Shown here one piece after another: positions 9,157 through 19,806 of a stretch of 37,908 nt of DNA; the stretch's first letter is position 1, and every line of letters starts with the position of its first letter. The notes below the pieces were generated by a model that worked only from the letters and a program-made list of their open reading frames with translations, had not been told where the DNA came from and did no database searches. The position numbers and the translations under genes are program-made. The stretch comes from an uncultured Clostridium sp. (GTDB lineage: Bacteria; Bacillota; Clostridia; TANB77; CAG-508). Location: contig CAMMLS010000007.1 of NCBI GenBank assembly GCA_946497775.1, positions 1 to 37,908 of the forward strand, written 5' to 3'.

Positions 9157-11921
9157 CATTAAAATACACGAAATAGCAAAAGAACTAGGAGTAAATAGTA
9201 AAGAAGTAGTAGAAAAAGCAAAAGAACTAGGAATAGAGGTTAAAAGTCATTTAAGTTCTGTTGATGAAGCAAATGCTAATAAAATAAGAGAAAGCTATAA
9301 AAACAAAACTCAAAAAACAGTGGCAAAGGCTCAAAAAGAAAGCAAAAAAGACAAAAATGATGGTCATGTTATTATAAGAAGAGAAGTTATTATTAGTGAA
9401 GATAATAAAAAAACAGAAACAGAAAAAAAGAATACGAATAAAAATGTAGGATTTATAGAGCATAATAGAAATAAAGACTACAATATTGTATATAGAAACA
9501 AACAAACTAGACCTATGACAGTAGATGAATTATTTGGAATTAAGAAAAAAGAAGTAAAGAAAGAACCAGAAAAAATGGCTGAGACAGTAGTAAAAGAAAA
9601 AGAAATAAAAGAAGAAAAAATTGAAAAAGCAGAAAAAAGTAATGAGCAAAATCAAAAAAACATTGAAAATCATCAAAATGATAATAGAAATAATAAAAAG
9701 TTTGATAATAAATACAATAAAAATGTAAAACCAAACAATAGATTTCAAAATAATAAAAATCAAGGAAGACCTAATAATAACTTTAATAAAGATCATAAAA
9801 ATAATTATAATAATCAAAGAAGACCACTTGACGAAAAAGGAATAGAAAAGAATATTAAAAATATAATGAGCATGGATATCCCTGAAAAAGAGAATGTAAG
9901 AGAGTATAGTAATAAAGCAATAGATAAACAAAAAATTAATAGAGCAGAAGACAGAACAAAAAGACCTCAAAAAAATAAAAAGAATAGTCATTCAGAAATT
10001 AATAAAGACAAATTAAAAAACCTAACAAAAGAAAGTAAATTATCTCATATGTTTAATGAAGGAAGTATGTATGATTACTATGATTTAAGCACAAATAGAG
10101 GAAGAAAAAATAAAAAGAAAAATCAAAAAAATAATCAATCTGATGAAGAAAGAAATAAGCAAAAAATATTTAAGCTTACTGAAATAACAATTCCTGAGAC
10201 AATTTCTGTAAAAGATTTAGCAATGGAACTAAAAAAGACAAGTTCAGAAGTTATTAAAAAATTACTAGGATATGGAATAATGGCAACAATAAACAATGAA
10301 CTAGACTTTGATACAGCATTTTTGGTTGCAGGAGAATTTGGTGTTACAGCAATTAAAAAAGAAGAAGTAAAAGAAGAAGACATTTTATTTGATGATAGTG
10401 AGGATAAAGAAGAAGACTTAATTTCAAGACCACCAGTAATTGTGGTTATGGGACACGTAGATCATGGAAAAACATCCCTACTAGATGCTATTAGATCAAC
10501 AAATGTTATAGAAGGAGAAGCTCGGTGGAATTACACAACACATTGGTGCATATAAAGTTGAAATAAATGGAAGAGAAATAACATTTTTAGATACACCTGG
10601 GCACGAAGCATTTACAAGCATGCGTGCAAGAGGAGCTCAAATAACAGATATAGCAATACTAGTTGTAGCAGCAAATGATGGCGTAATGCCACAAACAGTT
10701 GAGGCTATAAATCATGCAAAAGCAGCTGGAATTCCAATAGTAGTAGCTGTAAATAAAATTGACCTAGAAGGAGCAAATGTTGAGAAAATTAAGCAAGAAC
10801 TAACAGAATACGGATTAGTTCCAGAAGAATGGGGAGGAGACACAATTTTCGTTCCTATATCAGCTAAAAAACATCAGAATATAGATACTCTATTAGAAAT
10901 GGTACTACTTGTTGCTGATATGCAAGACCTTAAGGTAAACATAAATAAACAAGCAAAGGGAACAATAATAGAAGCAAAACTAGATAAGTCAAAAGGTGTT
11001 ATGGCAACAATGCTTGTGCAAAGAGGAAAACTAGATGTTGGAGATACAATAGTAGTTGGAACTGTTATGGGAAGAATTAGAGCTATGACAAATGATAAGG
11101 GTCAAAGAGTAAAAACAGCAGGGCCATCTACACCAGTGGAAATAACAGGACTTTCAGAAGTTCCATCAGTTGGTGAGACTTTTTATGAGGTTAAAGATGA
11201 AAAAATGGCAAAACACTTAATAGAAAGAAGAAAACGTCAACAAAGAGAAAAAACATTAGGCACATCACCAAAAGTTACATTAGATGATTTAATGAATCAA
11301 ATAGAAAAAGGCAACTTAAAACAGTTAAATCTAATTGTAAAAGCAGATGTTCAAGGCTCAGTAGAGGCAGTAAAACAATCATTAGAAAAATTATCTAATG
11401 ATGAAGTAGAAGTAAAAGTTATACACTCAAATGTAGGAGCTGTAACAGAATCTGATGTAACACTTGCAAAAGTTTCAAATGCAATAATTATAGCATTTAA
11501 TGTAAGACCAGATTCAACAGCAAGAGAAACAGCTGAAAAAGAAGGAGTAGAAATTAAAACATATTCTGTAATATATAGTGCAATAGAAGATGTTGAACTT
11601 GCAATGAAAGGAATGTTAGACCCAGTATACAAAGAAGTAATTACAGGAACAGCAGAAGTAAGACAAACATTTAAAGTTTCTAATGTTGGAACTATTGCAG
11701 GATGCTATGTAACAAGTGGAAAAATTTCAAGAAATGGAATAGCAAGAGTAATAAGAGATAATGTTGTAGTATTTGAAGGAAAAATAGCATCATTAAAAAG
11801 ATTTAAAGATGATGCAAAAGAAGTTGCATCAGGTTACGAATGTGGTTTACAAATAGAAGGATATAACGACTTAAAAGAAGGAGACATAATAGAAGCTCAC
11901 ATAATGGAAGAAGTAAAATAG
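9149..11921 (+). CDS. infB: Translation initiation factor IF-2; frame restored by reading CGGT at 10523 as one codon
   Basis: [29 protein letters not shown]-[CGGT=G][57 protein letters not shown]. The six-frame track splits it into 9134-10555 and 10620-11921. Start codon uncertain (TTG 9149 likely). Confidence 0.93.
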
Positions 11922-11937
11922 ACAAAAGGAGATTTCT

Positions 11938-12309
11938 ATGGATAAAAATAATAATAGATTATCAAGAGTAGAAGAGGAATTAAAAAGAAATATTAGTAAT
12001 ATAATTAACTATGAACTAAATAATTCAAATATAACAGGAATGGTTAGTGTTACTAAGGTTAAGGTTGCACCAGATTTTAGTCGAGCAAGAGTTTTTGTTA
12101 CAATGATAAACTCTAACAAAAAAAATACTCTTGCTGCACTAAAAAAATCATCAGGATATATTAGAACAGCAATTGCACATAGAGTTAATTTAAGAACAAC
12201 ACCAGAACTTATATTTGAATTTGATGAATCAATAGAATATGGAGCAAAAATAGATAATATATTAAAAGATATAATAAAAGATGTAAATCCAAAAAAAGGA
12301 GAAGAATAA
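11938..12309 (+). CDS. rbfA: Ribosome-binding factor A
   Basis: RLSRVEEELKRNISNIINYELNN...VSVTKVKVAPDFSRARVFVT. Confidence 0.94.
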   Translation: MDKNNNRLSRVEEELKRNISNIINYELNNSNITGMVSVTKVKVAPDFSRARVFVTMINSNKKNTLAALKKSSGYIRTAIAHRVNLRTTPELIFEFDESIEYGAKIDNILKDIIKDVNPKKGEE

Positions 12310-12311
12310 TT

Positions 12312-13265
12312 ATGACATTAGATGATATAAAAGTTCAAATAGACACAGCAAAAACAATAGTTGTTTTAACACATGAAAATCCAGATGGAGATGCAATGGG
12401 GTCTGCCTTAGCAATGTATAATGCTTTAAAACAATTAAATAAAGAAGTAGATGTTATAATACCAGAGTTTTCAAGATGCTTTAATTTCTTACCTGGTGTA
12501 CCAGAAATAAAAAAAGAAGGAAAACAGCAATATGATTTGGCAATAGCAGTAGACTGTTCAGATACAAAAAGATTAAATGGATTTGTAGACTATTTTGAAA
12601 ATGCAAAAGTAAAAGTAGAAATTGACCACCATGGAGTAAATACAATGTTTGCTGATTACAACTATGTAGATCCAGTATCACCAGCATGTGCTCAAATTTT
12701 AGTTAAAGTATTACCATATTGGGATATAGAAATAACAAAAGAAATCGGTACATGCTTGTTAACTGGAATAATAACAGATACAGGTGGATTTAAATATTCA
12801 GGTGTAACATCAGAAACATTTGAATTTGCAGCATGGCTATTACAAAAAGGTGTAAATGTATCTAATGTATATAGAAATGTACTTCAAACAGTTACAAGGT
12901 CAAGTTTTGAACTTAATAGAATAGCTATGAACAGACTAGAATTTTATGAAGATGGTAAAATAGCATTTACATATATAACAAAAGAAGACGAACAAAATGT
13001 TAATGCAGAAACAGGAGATTACGAAGGCATAGTAGATGTAGGTAGAGATGTAGAAGGAGTAGAAGTATCTATATTTTTAAGAGAATTAGAAAATGGAGGA
13101 TACAAAGTATCACTTCGCTCTAATGACTATGTTAATGTGTCTGATATATGCTTAATGTTTGGTGGCGGAGGTCATATAAAAGCTGCTGGATGTACAATTT
13201 CAAATGGAACCTTAGAAAGTGTAAGGGATAAACTAATTGCACAAACAAAAATGTATTTAAAATAG
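12312..13265 (+). CDS. nrnA: DHH/DHHA1 bifunctional oligoribonuclease/PAP phosphatase
   Basis: LTHENPDGDAMGSALAM, AVDCSDTKR, IDHHGVN, FGGGGHIKAAGCTI. Confidence 0.94.
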   Translation: MTLDDIKVQIDTAKTIVVLTHENPDGDAMGSALAMYNALKQLNKEVDVIIPEFSRCFNFLPGVPEIKKEGKQQYDLAIAVDCSDTKRLNGFVDYFENAKVKVEIDHHGVNTMFADYNYVDPVSPACAQILVKVLPYWDIEITKEIGTCLLTGIITDTGGFKYSGVTSETFEFAAWLLQKGVNVSNVYRNVLQTVTRSSFELNRIAMNRLEFYEDGKIAFTYITKEDEQNVNAETGDYEGIVDVGRDVEGVEVSIFLRELENGGYKVSLRSNDYVNVSDICLMFGGGGHIKAAGCTISNGTLESVRDKLIAQTKMYLK

Positions 13266-13274
13266 GAGTAAAAA

Positions 13275-14130
13275 ATGGATGGAATAATTGTAGTAAATAA
13301 ACCATCTGGATCTACTTCACATGATATTGTAAGCAAGATTAGAAAAAAATTAAATATAAAAAAAGTAGGGCATACAGGAACCCTAGACCCATTGGCAACA
13401 GGAGTGTTGCCAATTTTATTAGGGAATGGAACAAAACTTTCAAAATATTTAATTAATCATGACAAAGAATATATTGCAACAATAAAATTAGGAGTAAAAA
13501 CAGATACAGCAGATATTGAAGGAACAGTAATAGAAGAGAAAAAAGTACCTTTATTCACAGAAAAACAAATAATGAACGCATTAGAAAGCTTAAAAGGCAA
13601 GCAAAAACAAATACCTCCAATGTATTCTGCAATAAAAATAAATGGAAAAAAACTTTATGAATATGCAAGAAGTGGCGAAAGCGTTGAAGTGAAGCCACGT
13701 GATATAGAAATATATAATATAGTGCTAATAAAATATAAAGACAATAGAATACAATTTAAAGTAGCATGTTCAAAAGGAACCTATATTAGAAGTGTATGTG
13801 AAGAAATTGCACAAAAACTAAACACAGTAGGAACTATGTCAGCCCTTGAAAGGACAAAAGTTCGGGATATTTAAAATATCAGAAGCGGTAGAGTTAGAAG
13901 ATATTTTAGAAAATGGAATTCAAGATAAAAATATAATAACAGCAGAAAAGCTTTTTTTGGAAAGCCCAGAAGTAATATTGGATAAAAATCAGTTAAGGTT
14001 ATTTTTAAACGGAGTTAAATTAAAAAGTGAAAATAGTGATGGTATATACCGAATATACACCGAAACAAAGGAGTTTATTGGGATAGGAGAAGTTAAGAAT
14101 AAATTGCTTAAAAGAGATTTGGTAATTTAG
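13275..14130 (+). CDS. truB: tRNA pseudouridine(55) synthase; frame restored by reading CGGG at 13863 as one codon
   Basis: MDGIIVVNKPSGSTSHDIVSKIRKKLNIKKVGHTGTLDPLATGVLPILLGNGTKL...MSALERTKV-[CGGG=G]-IFKISEAVELEDI. Frame 0 stops 2 codons after CGG (CGG GAT ATT TAA). Confidence 0.93.
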
Positions 14131-14165
14131 AAAGGAAAAGAGCATGATTCTCTTTTCCTTTCTAA
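14129..14165 (+). terminator. Hairpin terminator after truB
   Basis: AGAAAGGAAAAGAG-CATGATT-CTCTTTTCCTTTCT. Confidence 0.75.
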
Positions 14166-14249
14166 AATCCGACAAAAAATTGCAAATATGCCAGAAACAA
14201 AATGATAATTAACAAACAACTTATAAGCTTTTAAAGTTTTAAAGTTATT

Positions 14250-14891
14250 TTATTTATATAATAGTGTTATTCTTTTATCATTAATTTCAATAACTTTATC
14301 TTCTTTTAAGTGTTTTAACTCTCTAAACATTGCAGAGCGGTCAATAGCTAGGTAATCTGCTAAATCTTTAAAAGTAAGAGAAAGATGGAATTTTTTTAAA
14401 CGAGTTTTTTTATGTTCTATTTCAAAATATTCTAATAGTTTTTCACGTATTTGTTTTTTTTCTAAAATTTTAACTCTTTCATTTATTTCTTTTAACTTAA
14501 TATTAATAATATCAAATAAGTTACTAAAAAAAATATTAAAATAATTGTACCTTAAATTAATAGGGTTCATTAGCTTGTTATAATCAATAACTAAAACTTC
14601 TGTATCTTGTTTTGCAATTATTTGACAGTATTCACTATTTGTAGCTGAAATATTGTTACCAAACACACTATCTTTAACAAGATTTTCTTTTACTATTTCG
14701 TTTCCATTGTACTCTATATTTATAATTTGGGCAAATCCCTCTAAAATAATTCCAATAATATTATCATTTTTTATAGTAGGTAAAATTTCTTGATTTTTGT
14801 TGTAAGTATATATGTGAACACCCAATAAATCAAACAATTTATTTATTTGAGCTTTGCTCAAACCTTCAAAAGGACTCTTCATAACTATCAC
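14250..14891 (-). CDS. Crp/Fnr-family transcriptional regulator
   Basis: cNMP-binding-like N-terminus plus C-terminal HTH LSLTFKDLADYLAIDRSAMFRELKHLKEDKVIEINDKRITLL. Confidence 0.85.
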   Translation of the reverse strand: MIVMKSPFEGLSKAQINKLFDLLGVHIYTYNKNQEILPTIKNDNIIGIILEGFAQIINIEYNGNEIVKENLVKDSVFGNNISATNSEYCQIIAKQDTEVLVIDYNKLMNPINLRYNYFNIFFSNLFDIINIKLKEINERVKILEKKQIREKLLEYFEIEHKKTRLKKFHLSLTFKDLADYLAIDRSAMFRELKHLKEDKVIEINDKRITLLYK

Positions 14892-14921
14892 CTACAAGAA
14901 TTTTAACAAAAAAATCAAAAA

Positions 14922-14935
14922 GGTGCAAGTGCAAC
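14922..14935. promoter_or_regulatory. Palindromic operator-like box 1
   Basis: GGTGCA-AG-TGCAAC, upstream of the divergent regulator gene; shares TGCAAGTGCAAC with box 2. Confidence 0.55.
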
Positions 14936-15174
14936 TAATGAATTATCAAAAGATACAAAAGATTTTTAATGTCTTACTGGTGATATAGTAAAAATAAAAT
15001 AAGAAGAAGTAAAAAAATTAGAAAAATTGTATTTGAAAAAAGTGTAGATAAAATCAAGCTTTCATAGATTGTCTACATAAATTGTAACCAAATAATAAAA
15101 TTTCAAAAACTCGAAAAATGCTTAAATAAAGCACAATTCCACTATTCTTTTAATTGAAAACAGAAAATCAAAGA

Positions 15175-15192
15175 AAGTTGCAAGTGCAACTT
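15175..15192. promoter_or_regulatory. Palindromic operator-like box 2
   Basis: AAGTTGCA-AG-TGCAACTT, perfect 8-bp arms, upstream of nrdD. Confidence 0.6.
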
Positions 15193-15250
15193 TTCTATTT
15201 TCTAATTTATTGATATAAATTAGAAAAAATAAAAAGGAGGAACAAAAGAA

Positions 15251-17443
15251 ATGAAAATCGTAAAAAGAGATGGACATATTGTGGATTATGATCCAGAGAA
15301 GATTAGAGTAGCAATAGGAAAGGCAAATAATGAGGTAAAAGGAAATAAAAAAGTTTCAAAAGAAGAAATTAAGGAAATTATAAAATATATAGAAGATTTA
15401 AATAAAAAGAGAATTTTGGTTGAAGATATTCAAGATATTATTGAAGAAAAATTAATGGAATTTGGAAAGTATGAGCTTGCTAAAAAGTATATTACATATA
15501 GATATACAAGAGAATTAGTAAGAAAAGCTAATACAACAGATAAGTCAATTAAAGAATTAATTGAAGGTGAAAATGAGTATTGGAATAGTGAAAATTCTAA
15601 TAAAAATGCAGAAGTAGTTACGACTCAAAGAGATTATTTAGCAGGAATAACTAGTACAGATATAACAAGAAGATTTTTACTTCCAGAAGATATAGTAAAA
15701 GCTCATGATGAGGGTATAATACACTTCCATGATGCAGATTATTTTGCACAAAATGCACTTCATAATTGTGAATTAATTAATTTAGATGATATGCTTCAAA
15801 ATGGAACTGTTATAAATGGTGTTATGATTGAAAAACCACATAGATTTATAACAGCTGCAACTATAGCAACACAAATAATATTGGCAGTTACTTCATCTAG
15901 CTATGGTGGAGCAACAGTTTCACTTACACATTTAGCACCATTTGTAAAATTAAGTTATGATAAATATTATAAAAAATATCAAGATAGAAATTTTAGTAAA
16001 GCAGATTGTGAAAAATATGCTATGCAAGATACTAAAAAAGAAATTGAAGATGGAGTTCAAACATTTAATTATCAAGTAAATTCTATGACTAATACAAATG
16101 GACAGGCACCATTCTTATCTGTTAATATGTATTTAGGAGAAACAGAAGAGTACAAAGATGAGCTAGCAATGATAATTGAAGAATTCTTGAAACAAAGAAT
16201 TCTTGGATTTAAGAATGAAAAAGGAGTTTATATTACACCAGCATTTCCAAAACTTTTATATGTACTTGAAGAAGACAATATACATGAAGATAGTAAATAC
16301 TGGTACTTAACTAAACTTGCAGCAGAATGTACTGCTAAAAGAATGGTTCCAGACTATATTTCTGAAAAAGTAATGCTAGAATTAAAGAAAAATGAATTAG
16401 GAGAAGGAGATTGCTACCCATGTATGGGATGTAGATCTTTCTTAACACCAGATAGGTCAATAAGTCTGGGAAATATTGCTAAAGCTAAAAATTATGTAGA
16501 AGGCAAAGGAAAATATTATGGAAGATTTAACCAAGGTGTTGTTACAATAAACTTACCAGATGTTGCTCTTTCAGCAGATGGTGATATGGATAAATTCTGG
16601 GAAATATTTGATGAAAGACTAGAACTTTGTCACAAAGCATTGCAAATAAGACATAAAAGATTAAGTAATGCAACAAGTGATGTTGCACCAATATTATGGC
16701 AACATGGAGCATTAGCAAGACTAGAAAAAGGCGAATCTATTCATGAATTGTTACACCATGGATATTCAACAATTTCACTTGGATATGCAGGATTATATGA
16801 ATGTGTAAAAGTAATGACAGGACATTCACATACAGATAATGGAGAAGGAAAAGAGTTTGGATTAAAAGTAATGCAACACTTAAATGATGCAACTGCAAAA
16901 TGGAAAAAAGAAGAAGATATAGATTATTCTGTTTATGGTACACCAATTGAGTCTACAACATATAAATTTGCAAGATGTTTAAAAGAAAGATTTGGAACAG
17001 TAAAAGGAATTACAGATAGAGGATATATTACAAATTCATACCATGTTCCAGTATTTGAAGAAATAGATGCATTTTCTAAATTGAAACTAGAAAGTGAATT
17101 CCAAAAGCTAAGTCCTGGTGGAGCTATTTCTTACATAGAAACACCGAACTTACAAAACAACCTAGATGCTGTAATAGAAGTAATACAATTTATTTATGAT
17201 AACATTATGTATGCAGAACTAAATACAAAATCAGATTATTGCCAAAAATGTGGATTTACAGGAGAAATATTAATAGATGATAATTTAGAATGGTTCTGCC
17301 CAAATTGTGGAAATAGAGATCATAACACATTAAATGTAGCTAGACGTACTTGTGGTTATATCGGAACAAATTTCTGGAATAAAGGGAGAACACAAGAAAT
17401 AAAAGAAAGAGTATTACATATAGATAATAAGGTGGCTGAATAA
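15251..17443 (+). CDS. nrdD: Anaerobic ribonucleoside-triphosphate reductase
   Basis: ATP-cone N-terminus (MKIVKRDGHIVDYDPEKI), C-terminal zinc site CQKCGFTG...CPNCGNRD and glycyl radical site RRTCGYIGTNFWNKGRTQEIKERV. Confidence 0.97.
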   Translation: MKIVKRDGHIVDYDPEKIRVAIGKANNEVKGNKKVSKEEIKEIIKYIEDLNKKRILVEDIQDIIEEKLMEFGKYELAKKYITYRYTRELVRKANTTDKSIKELIEGENEYWNSENSNKNAEVVTTQRDYLAGITSTDITRRFLLPEDIVKAHDEGIIHFHDADYFAQNALHNCELINLDDMLQNGTVINGVMIEKPHRFITAATIATQIILAVTSSSYGGATVSLTHLAPFVKLSYDKYYKKYQDRNFSKADCEKYAMQDTKKEIEDGVQTFNYQVNSMTNTNGQAPFLSVNMYLGETEEYKDELAMIIEEFLKQRILGFKNEKGVYITPAFPKLLYVLEEDNIHEDSKYWYLTKLAAECTAKRMVPDYISEKVMLELKKNELGEGDCYPCMGCRSFLTPDRSISLGNIAKAKNYVEGKGKYYGRFNQGVVTINLPDVALSADGDMDKFWEIFDERLELCHKALQIRHKRLSNATSDVAPILWQHGALARLEKGESIHELLHHGYSTISLGYAGLYECVKVMTGHSHTDNGEGKEFGLKVMQHLNDATAKWKKEEDIDYSVYGTPIESTTYKFARCLKERFGTVKGITDRGYITNSYHVPVFEEIDAFSKLKLESEFQKLSPGGAISYIETPNLQNNLDAVIEVIQFIYDNIMYAELNTKSDYCQKCGFTGEILIDDNLEWFCPNCGNRDHNTLNVARRTCGYIGTNFWNKGRTQEIKERVLHIDNKVAE

Positions 17444-17445
17444 TT

Positions 17446-17943
17446 ATGAGATATAATTTAATTAGAAAAATGGATATTTCAAATGGACCAGGAGTAAGGG
17501 TTTCCATATTTATGCAAGGATGTCATTTTCATTGTAAAAACTGTTTTAATCCAGAAACATGGAATTTTGAAGGGGGAAAAGAATTTACAGATGAAACAAT
17601 AGAAAAAGTACTAGAATTATCTAATAAAGAATCTGTAAAAGGTTTATCTATATTAGGAGGCGAGCCAATGCATCCTAATAATATAGAAGGAACTACAAAG
17701 CTTGCAAAAGCATTTAAAGAAAAGTATCCAAACAAAAATATTTGGACTTGGTCAGGATTTAAATTTGAAGAATTAAAAGATAAAGAACCATTAAAATACA
17801 TAGATGTATTAGTGGATGGAAACTACAAAGATGAATTACATGACCCAACACTAAAATGGAGAGGGTCATCAAACCAAAGAGTAATAGATGTACAAGAGAG
17901 CTTAAAAAATGGAGAAATAAAGCTATTTGTGAAGGATAAATAA
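17446..17943 (+). CDS. nrdG: Anaerobic ribonucleotide reductase activating protein (radical SAM)
   Basis: GPGVRVSIFMQGCHFHCKNCFNPETWNFEGG; adjacent to nrdD. Confidence 0.95.
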   Translation: MRYNLIRKMDISNGPGVRVSIFMQGCHFHCKNCFNPETWNFEGGKEFTDETIEKVLELSNKESVKGLSILGGEPMHPNNIEGTTKLAKAFKEKYPNKNIWTWSGFKFEELKDKEPLKYIDVLVDGNYKDELHDPTLKWRGSSNQRVIDVQESLKNGEIKLFVKDK

Positions 17944-17966
17944 TAATAAAAAAGTTAGCTTTTGTG

Positions 17967-18009
17967 CTGAACCCCAAAAATGTCAAATTTTGGGGTTCAG
18001 TACATTTTT
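17967..18009 (+). terminator. Strong rho-independent terminator
   Basis: CTGAACCCCAAAA-ATGTCAAA-TTTTGGGGTTCAG. Confidence 0.85.
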
Positions 18010-18062
18010 GCTGACTCTTCTTTTATTTTGTGTTATAATATTTTAAATTAAGGAGGTAGTTT

Positions 18063-18653
18063 ATGATATGTACTACTTATTATAATTCGCCAGTTGGAAA
18101 AATTTTGCTTGCAAGCAAAAACAATAAATTAATAGGATTATGGATAGAAGGGCAAAAATATTATTTAGGAAAACTAAAAGAAGAAATTCAAGAAAAAGAA
18201 GATGAAGAGATTTTAGTAAAAACAAGAAAATGGTTAGATAAATATTTTAAAGGTGAAAATCCTAATATTGCAGAATTAGATTTAGAACCTATTGGAAGTG
18301 ATTTTGCAAAAAGTGTATGGAAACTTTTATGTGAAATTCCTTATGGACAAGTTACAACATATGGAGAAATAGCAAAAAAGATTGCTAAAAAAATGAATAA
18401 AGATAAAATGTCAGCACAAGCAGTAGGGGGAGCTGTTGGACATAATCCAATTTCTATTATAATTCCTTGCCATAGAGTTATAGGTACAAATGGAAATTTA
18501 ACTGGATATGCAGGAGGAATAGACAAAAAAATTAAATTATTAAATATTGAAAATGTAAATATAAGTAAATTTTATATACCAGCAAAAGGTACTGCTTTGC
18601 AAAGGAGAATAGAAAAATGGATAATAAAACAAGATGCAAATGGTGTAATTTAA
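18063..18653 (+). CDS. ogt: Methylated-DNA--protein-cysteine methyltransferase
   Basis: VWKLLCEIPYGQVTTYGEIA; IIPCHRVIGTNGNLTGYAGGIDKKIKLLNIE. Confidence 0.95.
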   Translation: MICTTYYNSPVGKILLASKNNKLIGLWIEGQKYYLGKLKEEIQEKEDEEILVKTRKWLDKYFKGENPNIAELDLEPIGSDFAKSVWKLLCEIPYGQVTTYGEIAKKIAKKMNKDKMSAQAVGGAVGHNPISIIIPCHRVIGTNGNLTGYAGGIDKKIKLLNIENVNISKFYIPAKGTALQRRIEKWIIKQDANGVI

Positions 18654-19168
18654 AAAATGAATTATATATAAAATATCATGATGAAGAATGGTGCAGACCA
18701 AATTTTGACGATAAATACTTATTTGAAATGTTGATACTAGAATCTTTCCAAGCAGGACTTTCATGGGAATGCATATTAAATAAAAGAGAAGATTTTAGAA
18801 AAGCATTTGATAATTTTGATATAGATAAAATATGTAAATATAATGAAGAAAAAATAGCAAAACTATTGTTAAACGAAAAAATAGTAAGAAACAAGCGAAA
18901 AATAAATGCAACAATAAATAATAGCAAAATATTTAAAAAAATACAAAAAGAATATGGCTCTTTTTATAATTATTTAAAAATATTTACCAAAAATAGAACC
19001 ATATACGAAACAAATAAAGCAACATCAGAATTATCTGATAATATATCAAAAGATTTACAAAAAAAAGGAATGAAATTTGTAGGATCAACAATAATATATT
19101 CTTATCTGCAAGCAATAGGAGTTATTTATTCACACGATAGAGAATGTTTTTTATATAAGGAGAAATAA
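18617..19168 (+). CDS. tag: DNA-3-methyladenine glycosylase I
   Basis: RCKWCNLKNELYIKYHDEEWCRPNFDDKYLFEMLILESFQAGLSWECILNKREDFRKAFDNFD. Confidence 0.95.
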   Translation: MDNKTRCKWCNLKNELYIKYHDEEWCRPNFDDKYLFEMLILESFQAGLSWECILNKREDFRKAFDNFDIDKICKYNEEKIAKLLLNEKIVRNKRKINATINNSKIFKKIQKEYGSFYNYLKIFTKNRTIYETNKATSELSDNISKDLQKKGMKFVGSTIIYSYLQAIGVIYSHDRECFLYKEK

Positions 19169-19171
19169 AAA

Positions 19172-19366
19172 ATGAATAAATTAGAAAGATTTGAAAAAGC
19201 ACTTTCAGATATTTTAAATGAATACGATAAATTAGGAAAAGAATTAGAGATTTTAAGAAATGAAGGAAGACAAAAAACAACAAAATTTAGAGAATTATTA
19301 GGTAAAAAATTAGTATATAGTATGATTATTACTATATTTAAAAGATATGATTTAATAGAAAAATAA
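19172..19366 (+). CDS. Small protein of unknown function (64 aa)
   Basis: Follows tag; SD AAGGAG upstream; MNKLERFEKALSDILNEYDKLGKELEILRNEGRQKTTKFRELLG. Confidence 0.65.
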   Translation: MNKLERFEKALSDILNEYDKLGKELEILRNEGRQKTTKFRELLGKKLVYSMIITIFKRYDLIEK

Positions 19367-19411
19367 TAGAAATTAAAGAATGATAAACTAAAATTTGTGG
19401 AGTTGATAGTA

Positions 19412-19647
19412 TATGAATAAAAATCTTAAAGTCTTAGAAATAAGACAAAAAAATTATAGGGTATATCTTATTTACTAAAATAAAAATAGGAGAAGCTACT
19501 GAATTGTTTAACTATGTTCCTGCAATAGAATATGGGATAATGGCACCTTTCGAAGTACAATGTAAAAATTTTATGGCTATAAAATTAAATAATACAGATA
19601 AAGAAATAAAAGGTGTTGTAGAATATGCAAAAGAGTTTGGAATATAA
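19412..19647 (+). pseudogene. Degraded small ORF
   Basis: MNKNLKVLEIRQKNYRVYLIY* followed in another frame by TKIKIGEATELFNYVPAIEYGIMAPFEVQCKNFMAIKLNNTDKEIKGVVEYAKEFGI*; no CGG at this break. Confidence 0.4.
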
Positions 19648-19806
19648 AATAAATATATGCTGAAAGTAATATTTAGAATTGACAAATATAAGAAATAGGT
19701 ATAAAATACTATATGTTATAGCATAAAACATAAATGGTATATAAATAAAAAGCCAACACAAATTAAAAGGTGTTGTCTTTTTATGCTTAAAAATAAGGAG
19801 GAGAAA

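Noticed and set aside
9134-11921. infB, truB, guanine deaminase and recombinase as decayed pseudogenes
   Set aside because: Each has a single identical-type lesion (C before a Gly GGN codon), otherwise intact family motifs and normal flanking signals. IF-2 is essential. The shared pattern is better explained by recoding or a systematic artefact than by independent decay.
19412-19647. The break in the small ORF after tag as another recoding site
   Set aside because: No CGG at the break and the family is not recognised; treated as a degraded ORF.
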